Below are positions 1-7,905 of a stretch of 19,999 nt of DNA, piece after piece. The DNA is from Clostridium sp. CAG:594. Its GTDB lineage: Bacteria > Bacillota_I > Bacilli_A > RF39 > UBA660. The stretch is from positions 14,571-34,569 of the forward strand of contig FR881466.1 of the NCBI GenBank assembly GCA_000434835.1, given 5' to 3'. The notes beneath the pieces were generated by a model, which was given only the letters and a program-made list of their open reading frames with translations, did not search any database and had not been told where the DNA came from. The stretch's first letter is position 1. Each line of letters begins with the position of its first letter. A program made the position numbers and the translations under genes.

Positions 1-132
1 AATATCAGGCTTTGATTGACCAAGTTCCCATTTTGAAATGGTTTGCCTTGTAACATCAAGTTTTTCAGCAAGTTCTTCTTGAGATAACAAAGCTTTCTTT
101 CTTAATATAATTAACTTTTCATAAAATTTCAT
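1..132 (-). CDS. XRE-family HTH transcriptional regulator (5' end only)
   Basis: The first 44 residues of a helix-turn-helix DNA-binding protein start at ATG 132-130 and run off the left edge. The visible part carries a canonical Cro/C1-type HTH: SQEELAEKLDVTRQTISKWE at about residues 18-37, followed by G-x-S-x-P. The RBS GGAGAAAG lies about 8 nt upstream of the ATG. Such proteins usually repress their own gene or neighbours. A perfect 16-bp palindrome lies immediately upstream of the RBS (154-169) and is a natural candidate operator. Domains after the HTH are outside the window, so the ligand or partner is unknown. The family call is secure; the regulon is not. Confidence 0.9.
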   Translation of the reverse strand, partial: MKFYEKLIILRKKALLSQEELAEKLDVTRQTISKWELGQSKPDI

Positions 133-153
133 ATAAAACACTTTCTCCTTTTT

Positions 154-169
154 TCAAATTTAAATTTGA
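154..169. promoter_or_regulatory. 16-bp perfect palindrome, possible XRE operator
   Basis: TCAAATTTAAATTTGA is self-complementary over all 16 bases. It sits about 20 nt upstream of the XRE start codon, where an autoregulatory operator would be expected. It is A+T-rich, so chance is not negligible. No clear -10 box could be fixed for this gene. Confidence 0.35.
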
Positions 170-248
170 TGACAATAGATTACCATTTAGTCTTATTTAA
201 GTCTAGCAATTTAAGGTGGAATTTTGTCAATTTATTTTAACATTTGTG

Positions 249-2558
249 TTAAAACCTCCAATTTCTTATTTCCTCTAAATCTTCTCCATATTCTTTAATA
301 TAATTATTATGTTCTTCTATCTTTTTATTCATATCACTAATTATTTTTTCACCTATACTACCTAAATCTAGGTTATTTACAGCATCTATTACTAGGTTAA
401 ATCTATCTATCTTATTTTTAACTCTCATATCAAATGCAGTTGTAATAGTTCCTTCCTCAATATATCCATGAACATGTATATTATGATTATGTCTAAAGTA
501 AGTTAATTCATGAATTAATGTAGGGTAACCATGAAATGCAAAAATAATTGGTTTATCTTTAGTAAATAAATAATCGTATGCTATATCATTTAAAGCATGT
601 GGATGGTTAGTTGTAGAATCTAACTTCATTAAGTCAACAACATTTATAAATCTTATTTTTAAATCTGGTAAATAAGACTTTAGTATCTTTGTTGCTGCGA
701 TTGCTTCAATAGTTGGCGTATCACCTGCACAAGCCATTATTAAATCTGGATTAGCATCATCACTAACAAAATTCCATATACCAATACCATTAGTACAATG
801 TCTTACGGCATCATCCATATTAAGCCACTGATAAGATGGATGTTTTGATGCTATAACAACATTTACGTAATTCTTGCTTTTTAAACAGTGGTCCATACAA
901 GATAACAAACAGTTAGCATCTGGTGGTAAATATATTCTAATAACATCTACCTTTTTATTTGCAATATGATCCATAAAACCTGGATCTTGGTGAGTAAAAC
1001 CATTATGATCTTGTTGCCATACGTTTGATGCTAACAAAAAGTTAAGTGATGAAATAGGTTTTCTCCAAGAAATTTCATTACATACTTTAAGCCATTTAGC
1101 ATGTTGTGCTGCCATTGAATCAACAATTCTTATAAACGCTTCGTAGCTAGCAAAAAATCCGTGTCTACCAGTTAAAAGGTAACCTTCTAGCATTCCCTCA
1201 CACATATGTTCTGAAAGCATTGAATCCATTACCCTACCATCTTTAGATAAATATTCATCATTTTCTTTTATGTCTAATTGCCAATCTCTATTAGTTACAT
1301 CAAAAACATCATATAACCTGTTTGACATGGTTTCATCTGGTCCAAAAATTCTAAAGTTTTTGTTTTCATTATTAAGAGAAAATATATCTTTTATAAATGA
1401 ACTTAATACAAGCATATCTTGATTTTTAACACTACCTGGATAAGGAACATCAACTTTATAATTTCTAAAGTCAGGCATAATTAAATCTTTTCTTAAGTAA
1501 CCTCCGTTAGTATATAAACTTGAACCCATACGTTTATCACCTTTTGGGCAAACACTTTCATACTCTTTTTTTAATTTTCCATTAGAATCAAACAATTCTT
1601 CTGGTTTATAACTTCTAAGCCAATCTTCAAGTATTTTAATATGTTCTTTTTTGTCCATAGAAACAGGAACTTGATGTGCTCTAAAAGAGCCTTCTATATT
1701 TTTACCATCAACTTCTTTTGGACCCGTCCAACCTTTAGGAGTTCTTAAAATGATCATTGGCCACCTTGGCTTTTCATCATCATTTGATTTCTTAATTTCT
1801 TTAATATCATTAATTACCGCATCCATTGTTGATGCCATTTTTTTATGCATTAAAAGTTCGTCAGAGCCTTCTACTAAATAAGCTTTATATCCACATCCAT
1901 AAAAGAAACTAGCAAGTTCTTCGTTGCTCATTCTAGAGAAAATAGTTGGATTACTTATTTTATAACCATTTAAATGAAGTATAGGAAGTACTGCACCATC
2001 AGTCTTCTTATTTAAAAATTTTATTCCGTGCCAACTTGTTGCAAGTGGCCCTGTTTCTGCTTCTCCATCTCCTACTACGCACGCTGCAATTAAATTTGGA
2101 TTATCAAAAACTGCTCCAAAAGCATGACTAAGTGAGTAACCCAATTCTCCTCCTTCATGAATTGAACCCGGAGTTTCTGGTGCAACATGACTTGGAACAC
2201 CACCTGGAAATGAAAATTGTTTAAATAACTTTTGCAAACCTGCTTCATCCTGAGTAATATTAGGATACTTTTCGGTATAACTACCTTCTAAGTAGGTATT
2301 AGCAATCATAAAGTTACCACCATGACCTGGGCCTGATATATAAATCATATCTAAATCATATTTATTAATTACCCTGTCTATATGAGTATAAATAAAGTTT
2401 TGTCCTGGAACAGTTCCCCAGTGACCTACTATTTTCTTTTTAATGTCTGATGCTTTAAGCGGTCTTTTTAAAAGTGGATTATCAAGTAAATAAAGTTGAC
2501 AAGCCGATATATAATTAGCCGCTCTAAAATAACCATCTAATCTTTCTAGTTCTGTCAT
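249..2558 (-). CDS. xfp: Phosphoketolase (xylulose-5-phosphate/fructose-6-phosphate)
   Basis: This is a 769-residue TPP-dependent phosphoketolase, close to the usual length of about 790. The family cleaves xylulose-5-P (often also fructose-6-P) with phosphate to acetyl-phosphate plus glyceraldehyde-3-P or erythrose-4-P. Visible signatures are GHWGT (45-49), GPGHGGN (76-82), the stretch P-S-H ... T-P-G-S-I-H-E-G-G-E-L-G-Y near 122-141 with the conserved histidines, and the TPP/Mg motif GDGEAETGP (163-171). N-terminal, central and C-terminal transketolase-like regions all appear intact. The ATG at 2558 has an AGAGG RBS and an extended -10 promoter upstream (2588-2596). It is probably monocistronic, because the upstream kinase-like gene ends in its own terminator. 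Substrate preference cannot be read from sequence. In a fermenter the enzyme would feed acetate kinase and ATP formation. Confidence 0.97.
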   Translation of the reverse strand: MTELERLDGYFRAANYISACQLYLLDNPLLKRPLKASDIKKKIVGHWGTVPGQNFIYTHIDRVINKYDLDMIYISGPGHGGNFMIANTYLEGSYTEKYPNITQDEAGLQKLFKQFSFPGGVPSHVAPETPGSIHEGGELGYSLSHAFGAVFDNPNLIAACVVGDGEAETGPLATSWHGIKFLNKKTDGAVLPILHLNGYKISNPTIFSRMSNEELASFFYGCGYKAYLVEGSDELLMHKKMASTMDAVINDIKEIKKSNDDEKPRWPMIILRTPKGWTGPKEVDGKNIEGSFRAHQVPVSMDKKEHIKILEDWLRSYKPEELFDSNGKLKKEYESVCPKGDKRMGSSLYTNGGYLRKDLIMPDFRNYKVDVPYPGSVKNQDMLVLSSFIKDIFSLNNENKNFRIFGPDETMSNRLYDVFDVTNRDWQLDIKENDEYLSKDGRVMDSMLSEHMCEGMLEGYLLTGRHGFFASYEAFIRIVDSMAAQHAKWLKVCNEISWRKPISSLNFLLASNVWQQDHNGFTHQDPGFMDHIANKKVDVIRIYLPPDANCLLSCMDHCLKSKNYVNVVIASKHPSYQWLNMDDAVRHCTNGIGIWNFVSDDANPDLIMACAGDTPTIEAIAATKILKSYLPDLKIRFINVVDLMKLDSTTNHPHALNDIAYDYLFTKDKPIIFAFHGYPTLIHELTYFRHNHNIHVHGYIEEGTITTAFDMRVKNKIDRFNLVIDAVNNLDLGSIGEKIISDMNKKIEEHNNYIKEYGEDLEEIRNWRF

Positions 2559-2587
2559 AACCTAACCTCTTTTCCTATTCTATAATG

Positions 2588-2596
2588 ATTATATCA
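2588..2596 (-). promoter_or_regulatory. Extended -10 promoter of phosphoketolase gene
   Basis: On the minus strand TGATATAAT is a perfect TGnTATAAT extended -10 box, 29 nt upstream of the ATG. No good -35 is visible at 17 nt spacing, which is tolerated for extended -10 promoters. Confidence 0.6.
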
Positions 2597-2605
2597 TAAC
2601 AAAAG

Positions 2606-2634
2606 AAAAAATAAGATACTAAAAGCACCTTATT
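2606..2634 (-). terminator. Intrinsic terminator after the kinase-like gene
   Basis: On the minus strand AATAAGGTGC pairs with GTATCTTATT (10 bp, two G-U) around a 5-nt loop, followed by a U run. It directly follows the TAA stop at 2636-2634 and separates the kinase-like gene from phosphoketolase. Confidence 0.7.
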
Positions 2635-4412
2635 TATATATATTTTTTTATTACTTTATCGAAATCTTCTTCTAGATTTTGTTTTCTTATGTAATTACTA
2701 AATCCATCCTCAACATAATGATCCTTTATTGATTCTTTGTTCTTGTTTAGCATTATAACTGTTGGAACATTAAATCCTTCTTTTGCTTCTTGAAGTTTTC
2801 CAAGCGTACCAAAACCGCTTATAGGCTTCATATCATCTTCTAAAAGAATTAAGTCAAAACTCTCACCATCTTTTACTCTTTCTATAATATCACTACTATG
2901 CATTGTAGTTAAAAGTTCTATGTCATACTTGCTAGCTAAAGTATTTATATCTTTTAAAGTTTGTAATTTATCACTTACAACCATTACCTTTTTCTTATTA
3001 AAGATATACTCGCTATAATAATCTTTACTAACTTTTATTTTTTGGTCTAAAATTATAGTAAACGTACTTCCCTTTTCTTTTTCACTTCTAATATTTATAA
3101 AACCACCTAATTTTCTAATTATTTTAAAAGCAAGTTTTAAATCTACATCCAAACTATTAAGTTTTAAAAGGTCAGTATCTTCTAAATCAGTATTAGTTTT
3201 TAAAAGTTCATTTAATTTATCAACGCTCATTCCGCATCCGCTATCTTCTATCTCAATAATTAAACGACATACATCATACTTAACTATTTCATTAGCACTT
3301 ACCTTTATGTAACCTTCCTTAGTATACTTAGAAGCATTAATTAAAATACTCATTATTACTTGTTTTAGCTTAACGCTATCACCATATAACTCATCTGGTA
3401 TGTTCTTACTTATTTCTGTTTCTATTGTAACGTTCTTATTAACATCTTTTTCTATTTTCTTTATACATTCATTTAAAAGTGAAATAGCATTATAAGTTTC
3501 GGTTGAAACTGCTAACTTACTAGATGATATATTTGAAATATCTAATACGTTATTAATGATGTTTTTAAGACCTCTAGCATTATTTTCTATAACTTTAATA
3601 CCCGTTTTCATATCTTCCTTATTTTTATCATCTAAAAGTATTTTGCTTACTTCCAAAATATTATCAATAGGCTTTTTAGTATCTTGCGTCATGCTAAATA
3701 AAAAGTTAGATTTTTCCTCACTCATGCTTTCTAGTAATTTTTTATTTCTGTTAAGCTCATATATCATTTTCAAATCTGGATTTTCTATTGTAAATATCAT
3801 AATCAAATCAATATATGATAGCATAGCTGGAATTATCAACAATCCAGGAGTTACACTCCTTACTATAAAAATGATAAAAACCAATATAATTAACGCTAAT
3901 AAAGGTAAAAATTTCTTATTTCTAATTCTCTTCAAATTACAAATAACACAAATTAATATCATAACAAAATAAAATGCACAAGTTCCATACAAAATATTAA
4001 CAGATTCACCCGATGCAAACATAATGTCATTTTTAGTATGGATGTGAAGTGGCATAACAATTATGAAAGCAAATACAACTATATTAGATATAAAAGTTAT
4101 TAACGGCATATTACTTTTCTTTTTCTTGCCAGTTCTAAAAGTAATTTCATAGAAATAAAGAAAGAAAAAGCTTGCCCAAAAAACATATTGTAAAAAATCA
4201 AGCCTATTTAAAATATATAATGATTTACTAGATGGGTTAACATATGCGATGTATATTATTGCAACCATTAATATAGAATCAAAAAAACTCGTTAATAGTA
4301 AACCTGAAAACCATTTTGTTTCATCATTTTTAATTCTTTTTTTACTAAAAAATACTGTAACAAGTAAACTTGCTATAAAAAAACCACACACAGGAAAATA
4401 TAAATTTGTCAT
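2634..4412 (-). CDS. Membrane hybrid histidine-kinase-like protein with degenerate H-box and receiver
   Basis: This 592-residue protein has about seven hydrophobic segments in residues 1-210. These are followed by a HisKA-like dimerisation helix (about 225-300), a GHKL ATPase-like domain (about 340-456) and a C-terminal receiver-like domain (about 475-592). In the H-box the expected phospho-accepting His is Gln243 (FLFSMTQDTKKP against the usual S-H-E-x-R-x-P). In the receiver the phospho-Asp position is Glu525 (DLILLEDDMKPISG), the Thr/Ser position reads Asn (IMLNKN), and the first acidic pair is SD. The ATPase N-box Asn359 and G1 box D-S-G-C-G (390-394) are kept, but the G2 region (about 417-430) lacks GLGL. 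It was therefore derived from a two-component hybrid kinase but probably cannot do His-Asp transfer. A sensor, scaffold or ATP-dependent switch role is inferred. The start has RBS AGGAGG and a strong promoter; terminators flank it, so it is monocistronic. Confidence 0.9.
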   Translation of the reverse strand: MTNLYFPVCGFFIASLLVTVFFSKKRIKNDETKWFSGLLLTSFFDSILMVAIIYIAYVNPSSKSLYILNRLDFLQYVFWASFFFLYFYEITFRTGKKKKSNMPLITFISNIVVFAFIIVMPLHIHTKNDIMFASGESVNILYGTCAFYFVMILICVICNLKRIRNKKFLPLLALIILVFIIFIVRSVTPGLLIIPAMLSYIDLIMIFTIENPDLKMIYELNRNKKLLESMSEEKSNFLFSMTQDTKKPIDNILEVSKILLDDKNKEDMKTGIKVIENNARGLKNIINNVLDISNISSSKLAVSTETYNAISLLNECIKKIEKDVNKNVTIETEISKNIPDELYGDSVKLKQVIMSILINASKYTKEGYIKVSANEIVKYDVCRLIIEIEDSGCGMSVDKLNELLKTNTDLEDTDLLKLNSLDVDLKLAFKIIRKLGGFINIRSEKEKGSTFTIILDQKIKVSKDYYSEYIFNKKKVMVVSDKLQTLKDINTLASKYDIELLTTMHSSDIIERVKDGESFDLILLEDDMKPISGFGTLGKLQEAKEGFNVPTVIMLNKNKESIKDHYVEDGFSNYIRKQNLEEDFDKVIKKYI

Positions 4413-4436
4413 ATAAGCCTCCTACTTTACGAAATA

Positions 4437-4465
4437 ATTATAACACAATAAAAAAATAGTAACAA
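4437..4465 (-). promoter_or_regulatory. Sigma-A-type promoter of the kinase-like gene
   Basis: On the minus strand TTGTTA (4465-4460), a 17-nt spacer and TATAAT (4442-4437) with a TG at the extended -10 position. It lies about 25 nt upstream of the start codon, with AGGAGG in between. The -35 is embedded in the terminator of the upstream acyltransferase gene. Confidence 0.75.
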
Positions 4466-4477
4466 CTTAATTACTAT
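4450..4477 (-). terminator. Intrinsic terminator of the acyltransferase gene
   Basis: On the minus strand ATAGTAA and TTACTAT form a 7-bp stem around an 8-nt loop and are followed by T7. The stem begins inside the last codons of the CDS and overlaps the next gene's -35. Confidence 0.65.
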
Positions 4478-5433
4478 CTTCTATATCCTGTTATATTAGG
4501 ATTAAATAAAAACATTGTCTTATCATTTATCTTTATATTGTTTAAATGTTCAAAAACTTCATCTGGTGAATCTTTATCTCTATAAATACATTTTGCCTCG
4601 AATTCTTTATCTAAACCAGGACACTCATTCCAGTTTTTCTCAACATTATCGTAAAACTCTTTTTTTGCGTTTTCTTTTACATTACGTAACTCATTTTCAA
4701 GATTAATTAATCTTTTCATCTTTGAAACTGGAAGTTTATCCCAATTATCTGCTAAAAGCTCTATTTCTTTTAAAATCTTTCTTTCTGGATAAAAATTAGT
4801 CTTTTCTTCTAAAAGTTCCAGCATCATGGTTGCCATAATATCTCTTAGTTCATCAGCTTGTAATCTTGAATCTTTATTTTTATCAACCTTTATAGGATTA
4901 CCTATTTTGCAATAACATTTATCATCAACATATATAAATACCAATGGAACAATATCAGTACCCGTTACTTTTGATGCTTCTATAATCCCAGTATATAATT
5001 TATTCATTAGTTTTTCTTCTTTAACATTCCATGATGCCTCCGCAAAAACAAGTGTACACAACTTATTTTTTTGAGCCGAAATAAGTTTTAAAAGAGAATT
5101 TTTTCTACTTTTTTTATCATCTCTTTTTATAAATACCGGACCATTTAATAAAAATCCTATCTTTTGAATTAATGTTAATCCTTCTTTTGCTATCATAACA
5201 TAAAAATGCTCTTTAACCGCCTTTGCAGCTACTGGAATATCATGTGAATTAGTATGATTTGCACAAAAACTAACCGGAATATTTTTATCAAAATAATTTT
5301 TCTTTATTTCATCTAGTTTTTCTGGATTCACTAAAATAGGAGTTTTATCCTCAACTAAATTCATAAGTTTCAAGTATAAGGGATGAAATTTTTTTCTAAC
5401 TTTGGCACCATTTTTATTTATTTCACTTTTCAT
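4474..5433 (-). CDS. PlsC-type lysophospholipid acyltransferase family protein
   Basis: The 319 residues carry the PlsC/LPLAT motif series: NHTNSHD (59-65) gives the catalytic H-x4-D (His60, Asp65); VFIKR (about 100-104) matches motif II; FAEASWN (130-136) sits where motif III (FPEGTR) is expected; and IVPLVF (about 161-166) matches motif IV. The family moves acyl groups to 1-acyl-glycerol-3-phosphate or related acceptors at the membrane surface in phospholipid synthesis. Beyond the domain (about residue 205) there is a charged helical tail of roughly 110 residues that I do not recognise. Motif III lacks the usual P and G-T-R, so the acceptor may not be ordinary lysophosphatidate. The ATG has RBS AAGGTGAT, and a promoter lies 50-80 nt upstream. 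Family secure, exact substrate unknown. Confidence 0.85.
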   Translation of the reverse strand: MKSEINKNGAKVRKKFHPLYLKLMNLVEDKTPILVNPEKLDEIKKNYFDKNIPVSFCANHTNSHDIPVAAKAVKEHFYVMIAKEGLTLIQKIGFLLNGPVFIKRDDKKSRKNSLLKLISAQKNKLCTLVFAEASWNVKEEKLMNKLYTGIIEASKVTGTDIVPLVFIYVDDKCYCKIGNPIKVDKNKDSRLQADELRDIMATMMLELLEEKTNFYPERKILKEIELLADNWDKLPVSKMKRLINLENELRNVKENAKKEFYDNVEKNWNECPGLDKEFEAKCIYRDKDSPDEVFEHLNNIKINDKTMFLFNPNITGYRR

Positions 5434-5486
5434 AAAAAATCACCTTATTTATATATTTTTACTACTTAATACTACATCAGCTACAT

Positions 5487-5515
5487 ATTCTAGCATAGTT
5501 TTTATCAAATTACAA
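5487..5515 (-). promoter_or_regulatory. Promoter of the acyltransferase gene
   Basis: On the minus strand TTGTAA (5515-5510), a 17-nt spacer and TAGAAT (5492-5487), with TGC making an extended -10. It sits just downstream of the Hsp20 terminator. Confidence 0.6.
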
Positions 5516-5516
5516 C

Positions 5517-5543
5517 AAAAAAAGATGCTACCTCTAGCACCTT
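5517..5543 (-). terminator. Intrinsic terminator of hsp20
   Basis: On the minus strand AAGGTGCTA pairs with TAGCATCTT (9 bp, one G-U) around the loop GAGG and is followed by a T run. It lies 7 nt past the hsp20 stop. Confidence 0.85.
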
Positions 5544-5550
5544 CATGTTA

Positions 5551-5952
5551 TTATTTAATTTCGATGTATTTTTTTTCAGTTGCTTCGTCTTTTTTAGGAA
5601 CGGTAATTTTTAGTACTCCGTTAGTAAATTCTGCATCAACTTTGTCAGAATCTAAGTCGTGTAAGTAGAAAGATCTTTGATACTTACCATAACTTCTTTC
5701 ACGATGAATGTAGTTTCTGTCCTTATCTTCATCATTTACTTCATCAGATTTCTCAGCAGTTATAGTTAAATAATCCTTCTTAGCTTCGATTTTTATTTCA
5801 TCCTTATTAAAACCTGGAACGTCCATTTCAATATTGTAAGCACCATCCTTTTCATAGATATCGCACTTCATATTATCTTCCTTTGTACTTGGCATAAAGT
5901 CTTCAAAAATATCACCGAAATAATTTCTTGGGATTAAACTCATATATCTCAT
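5551..5952 (-). CDS. hsp20: Hsp20 / alpha-crystallin small heat-shock protein
   Basis: A 133-residue ATP-independent holdase chaperone. The N-terminus SLIPRNYFGDIFEDF is typical for Firmicute Hsp20. The alpha-crystallin domain spans about residues 28-120 with DVPGF, the A-x-x-x-N-G-V-L-x-I-x-V-P motif near the C-terminal side, and a C-terminal I-E-I that matches the I-x-I oligomerisation motif. Two start codons are possible: the ATG at 5952 is only 2 nt from the AAAGGA RBS, while the ATG at 5943 (residue 4, giving MSLIPRN) is 11 nt away. Either start gives the same domain. Control by HrcA is very likely, because a CIRCE operator overlaps a near-consensus promoter immediately upstream. The gene is monocistronic with its own terminator. 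Confidence 0.97.
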   Translation of the reverse strand: MRYMSLIPRNYFGDIFEDFMPSTKEDNMKCDIYEKDGAYNIEMDVPGFNKDEIKIEAKKDYLTITAEKSDEVNDEDKDRNYIHRERSYGKYQRSFYLHDLDSDKVDAEFTNGVLKITVPKKDEATEKKYIEIK

Positions 5953-5968
5953 CTTCCTTTCTAATTAT

Positions 5969-5997
5969 GTTATACCACTATTTTTAGCACTTGTCAA
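5969..5997 (-). promoter_or_regulatory. Near-consensus sigma-A promoter of hsp20
   Basis: On the minus strand a perfect TTGACA (5997-5992), exactly 17 nt, then TATAAC (5974-5969). The -35 lies within the CIRCE operator, so bound HrcA would block RNA polymerase. Confidence 0.85.
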
Positions 5998-6010
5998 TAG
6001 TGAGTGCTAA
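5984..6010. promoter_or_regulatory. CIRCE operator (HrcA binding site)
   Basis: TTAGCACTT-N9-GAGTGCTAA matches the CIRCE consensus TTAGCACTC-N9-GAGTGCTAA at all but one base (T for C at the end of the left arm). It overlaps the hsp20 promoter. HrcA is the known repressor for this site; its gene is not in the window. Confidence 0.93.
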
Positions 6011-6056
6011 AAATATTTATACATTTTATTTTATGTAAAATAAAGCGTAAATATAC

Positions 6057-6085
6057 AAAAAAACGAAGATTAATTTTTATCTTCG
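6057..6085 (-). terminator. Intrinsic terminator at the end of the ABC exporter gene
   Basis: On the minus strand CGAAGAT pairs with ATCTTCG around an 8-nt loop, then T7. The gene's TAA stop is in the loop, so the stem is partly coding. Confidence 0.85.
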
Positions 6086-7818
6086 CTTTCATATAAACTC
6101 TTATATATTTTACTTGTTTTTAAAAGACTTTCATGCGTTCCAAAGCAACTTACCCTTCCATCATCAACAACGTATATAATATCTGAATCAATTATCGTTG
6201 ATAGTCTGTGTGCAATTATTATTATCGTATGATCTTTTACTAAAGAATCTATAACTTTCTTTATGTAGCCTTGTGATTCATTATCTAGTGCACTTGTCGC
6301 TTCATCAAATAAGATTACTTTACTTTCTTTAGCAAGTGCTCTTGCAATCGAAAGCCTTTGTTTTTGACCACCTGATAAGTTAACACCACCTTCACCTAAC
6401 TTAGTATCATATTTATCAGGAAGACTTTCAATATAATCATCTAAGTATGCCATCTTACAATATTTTTTTATTTCCTTTAACGTAATATCAGGCTTAACAA
6501 TTGTAAAATTTTCTTTAATGGTTCTATTAAATAAAAATGGTTCTTGTCTTATTATAGATATGTTTCTTCTTAAGGACTCCTCACTTAAATCTTTTAAATT
6601 AACATCATCTAAGTATATATTTCCACTTGTTGCATCAAATATTCTGGTTATTAAGTTAAATAGTGTTGACTTACCTTGTCCAGATTTACCTACTACCGCT
6701 ATCTTCTTATTAGGCGCAAACGAAACAGAAAAATCCTTTAAAGTAGCCTCTTCATTAGGATAACCAAAAGATACGTTATCAAACCTTATCTCACCTTTTA
6801 TGTTTTTTAAAGATAAAGTGCCAAATTTATCATCTTCGTATAACGTGTTATCTATTATCTCATTTATTCTTCTTATTGATACAAATAATCTTTGATACAT
6901 TCTATTCATATTAGTTAAATTATCAATTAGCCAAGTAAATTTGTAAACATACCAAGTCATAGCCATAAAAAATCCAAGTGATGTTTTACCTAGGTAAATA
7001 CCAATAACACAAGTTGCAAATATAAGTGACTCTAATAATATTTTGATTGCCCACATAATAATTGAATAAGTTCTGTGTAAATTTATATCTTCAGTATCTT
7101 TCTTATAAATCAACTCTCTTAAAGATGATATTTCACTTATTAAATTTTTCTTTATACCTAAAGTTTTAATCTCCCTAATACCTCTTATAGATTCTGCAGA
7201 AAGTGCAGTATAATCATCTTTTTTAGCCTTTAATTCTTGATTTATTTTTTTAATCTTAGGATTAAATATTTTTGTTATTGCAAAAATAACTATTAAAAAT
7301 ATAACTATTTCCATTCCAACAACAACTGAATTAAAGAATATATAAATCAATATAAGCAAACACCCAAATGCATTTATAAGAGTTTGAATAATACTATTAA
7401 ACGTATTTGATAAAGTTTCTGTATCAGATGTTATACGATTTATTAACTCACCACTTGTTTTTTCCTCAAAAGCATAAGCTGGCAAGTTAAGAGATTTTTT
7501 ATAAACCATGATACTTAACTTTTTAGAGAGTTTTGCCTCTATCTTGCTTGAAATCATAACACCTATATTACTTAAAAAGTTATTAAATAATATGTCTATA
7601 ATAAAATATATAAGCAAGAAAATAAGTGATGTTTTTAGGTTTTTAGCTACTATTTCTTCAGTTACTTTACCTTGCAACCATCCGTTTGTTATTGAAAGCA
7701 TAGAGCTTAAAAACACACAAATAAATGCAAATATCAGCTTTCCTTTATCTTCTTTTATAAGTTTATATATATTTTTAAATTCTTTTATACTTTTTTTCTT
7801 ATCTTTATTTTCCATCAT
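6070..7818 (-). CDS. ABC exporter, fused membrane and ATPase domains
   Basis: A half-size type IV ABC exporter of 582 residues, counted from ATG 7818. The reading frame continues to a GTG at 7827, but that GTG is part of the RBS GGAAGGTGAT, so the ATG is the better start. Six membrane segments fall in about residues 25-300, followed by the nucleotide-binding domain: Walker A GKSGQGKST (near 378-385), signature LSGGQKQR (near 481), Walker B VILFDEA (near 501-507) and H-loop IIIIAHR (His near 537). All catalytic motifs are intact, so it can work as a homodimer; no partner half-transporter is adjacent. Substrates of this family include lipids, peptides and drugs and cannot be told from sequence. 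A leader ORF and attenuator-like hairpins upstream suggest induction by translation stress, as for bmrCD of Bacillus subtilis. This regulatory link is inferred. Confidence 0.93.
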   Translation of the reverse strand: MMENKDKKKSIKEFKNIYKLIKEDKGKLIFAFICVFLSSMLSITNGWLQGKVTEEIVAKNLKTSLIFLLIYFIIDILFNNFLSNIGVMISSKIEAKLSKKLSIMVYKKSLNLPAYAFEEKTSGELINRITSDTETLSNTFNSIIQTLINAFGCLLILIYIFFNSVVVGMEIVIFLIVIFAITKIFNPKIKKINQELKAKKDDYTALSAESIRGIREIKTLGIKKNLISEISSLRELIYKKDTEDINLHRTYSIIMWAIKILLESLIFATCVIGIYLGKTSLGFFMAMTWYVYKFTWLIDNLTNMNRMYQRLFVSIRRINEIIDNTLYEDDKFGTLSLKNIKGEIRFDNVSFGYPNEEATLKDFSVSFAPNKKIAVVGKSGQGKSTLFNLITRIFDATSGNIYLDDVNLKDLSEESLRRNISIIRQEPFLFNRTIKENFTIVKPDITLKEIKKYCKMAYLDDYIESLPDKYDTKLGEGGVNLSGGQKQRLSIARALAKESKVILFDEATSALDNESQGYIKKVIDSLVKDHTIIIIAHRLSTIIDSDIIYVVDDGRVSCFGTHESLLKTSKIYKSLYESEDKN

Positions 7819-7849
7819 TAAAATCACCTTCCTTTTTTAGGCAAGAAAA

Positions 7850-7880
7850 AATCTTGCTTTCTTTTTCTAAGCAAGATTAA
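7850..7880 (-). terminator. Leader terminator/attenuator upstream of the ABC exporter
   Basis: On the minus strand AATCTTGCTT (7878-7869) and AAGCAAGATT (7859-7850) form a perfect 10-bp stem with a 9-nt loop and a short U run. It lies between the leader ORF and the exporter RBS. Its left arm can instead pair with leader codons 12-15 (7934-7925, 10 bp, one G-U). Its right arm can instead pair with TCTTGC at 7846-7841. These are mutually exclusive structures. Confidence 0.7.
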
Positions 7881-7905
7881 ACAAACACTCATATTTATAA
7901 AAAAG

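Noticed and set aside
3556..3972. Plus-strand ORF of 138 codons inside the kinase-like gene
   Set aside because: It is antisense to the membrane and HisKA region, has no RBS, and its hydrophobic content is the complement of A+T-rich coding DNA.
7819..7827. GTG start for the ABC exporter at 7827
   Set aside because: The GTG is part of the RBS GGAAGGTGAT; ATG 7818 has ideal spacing.
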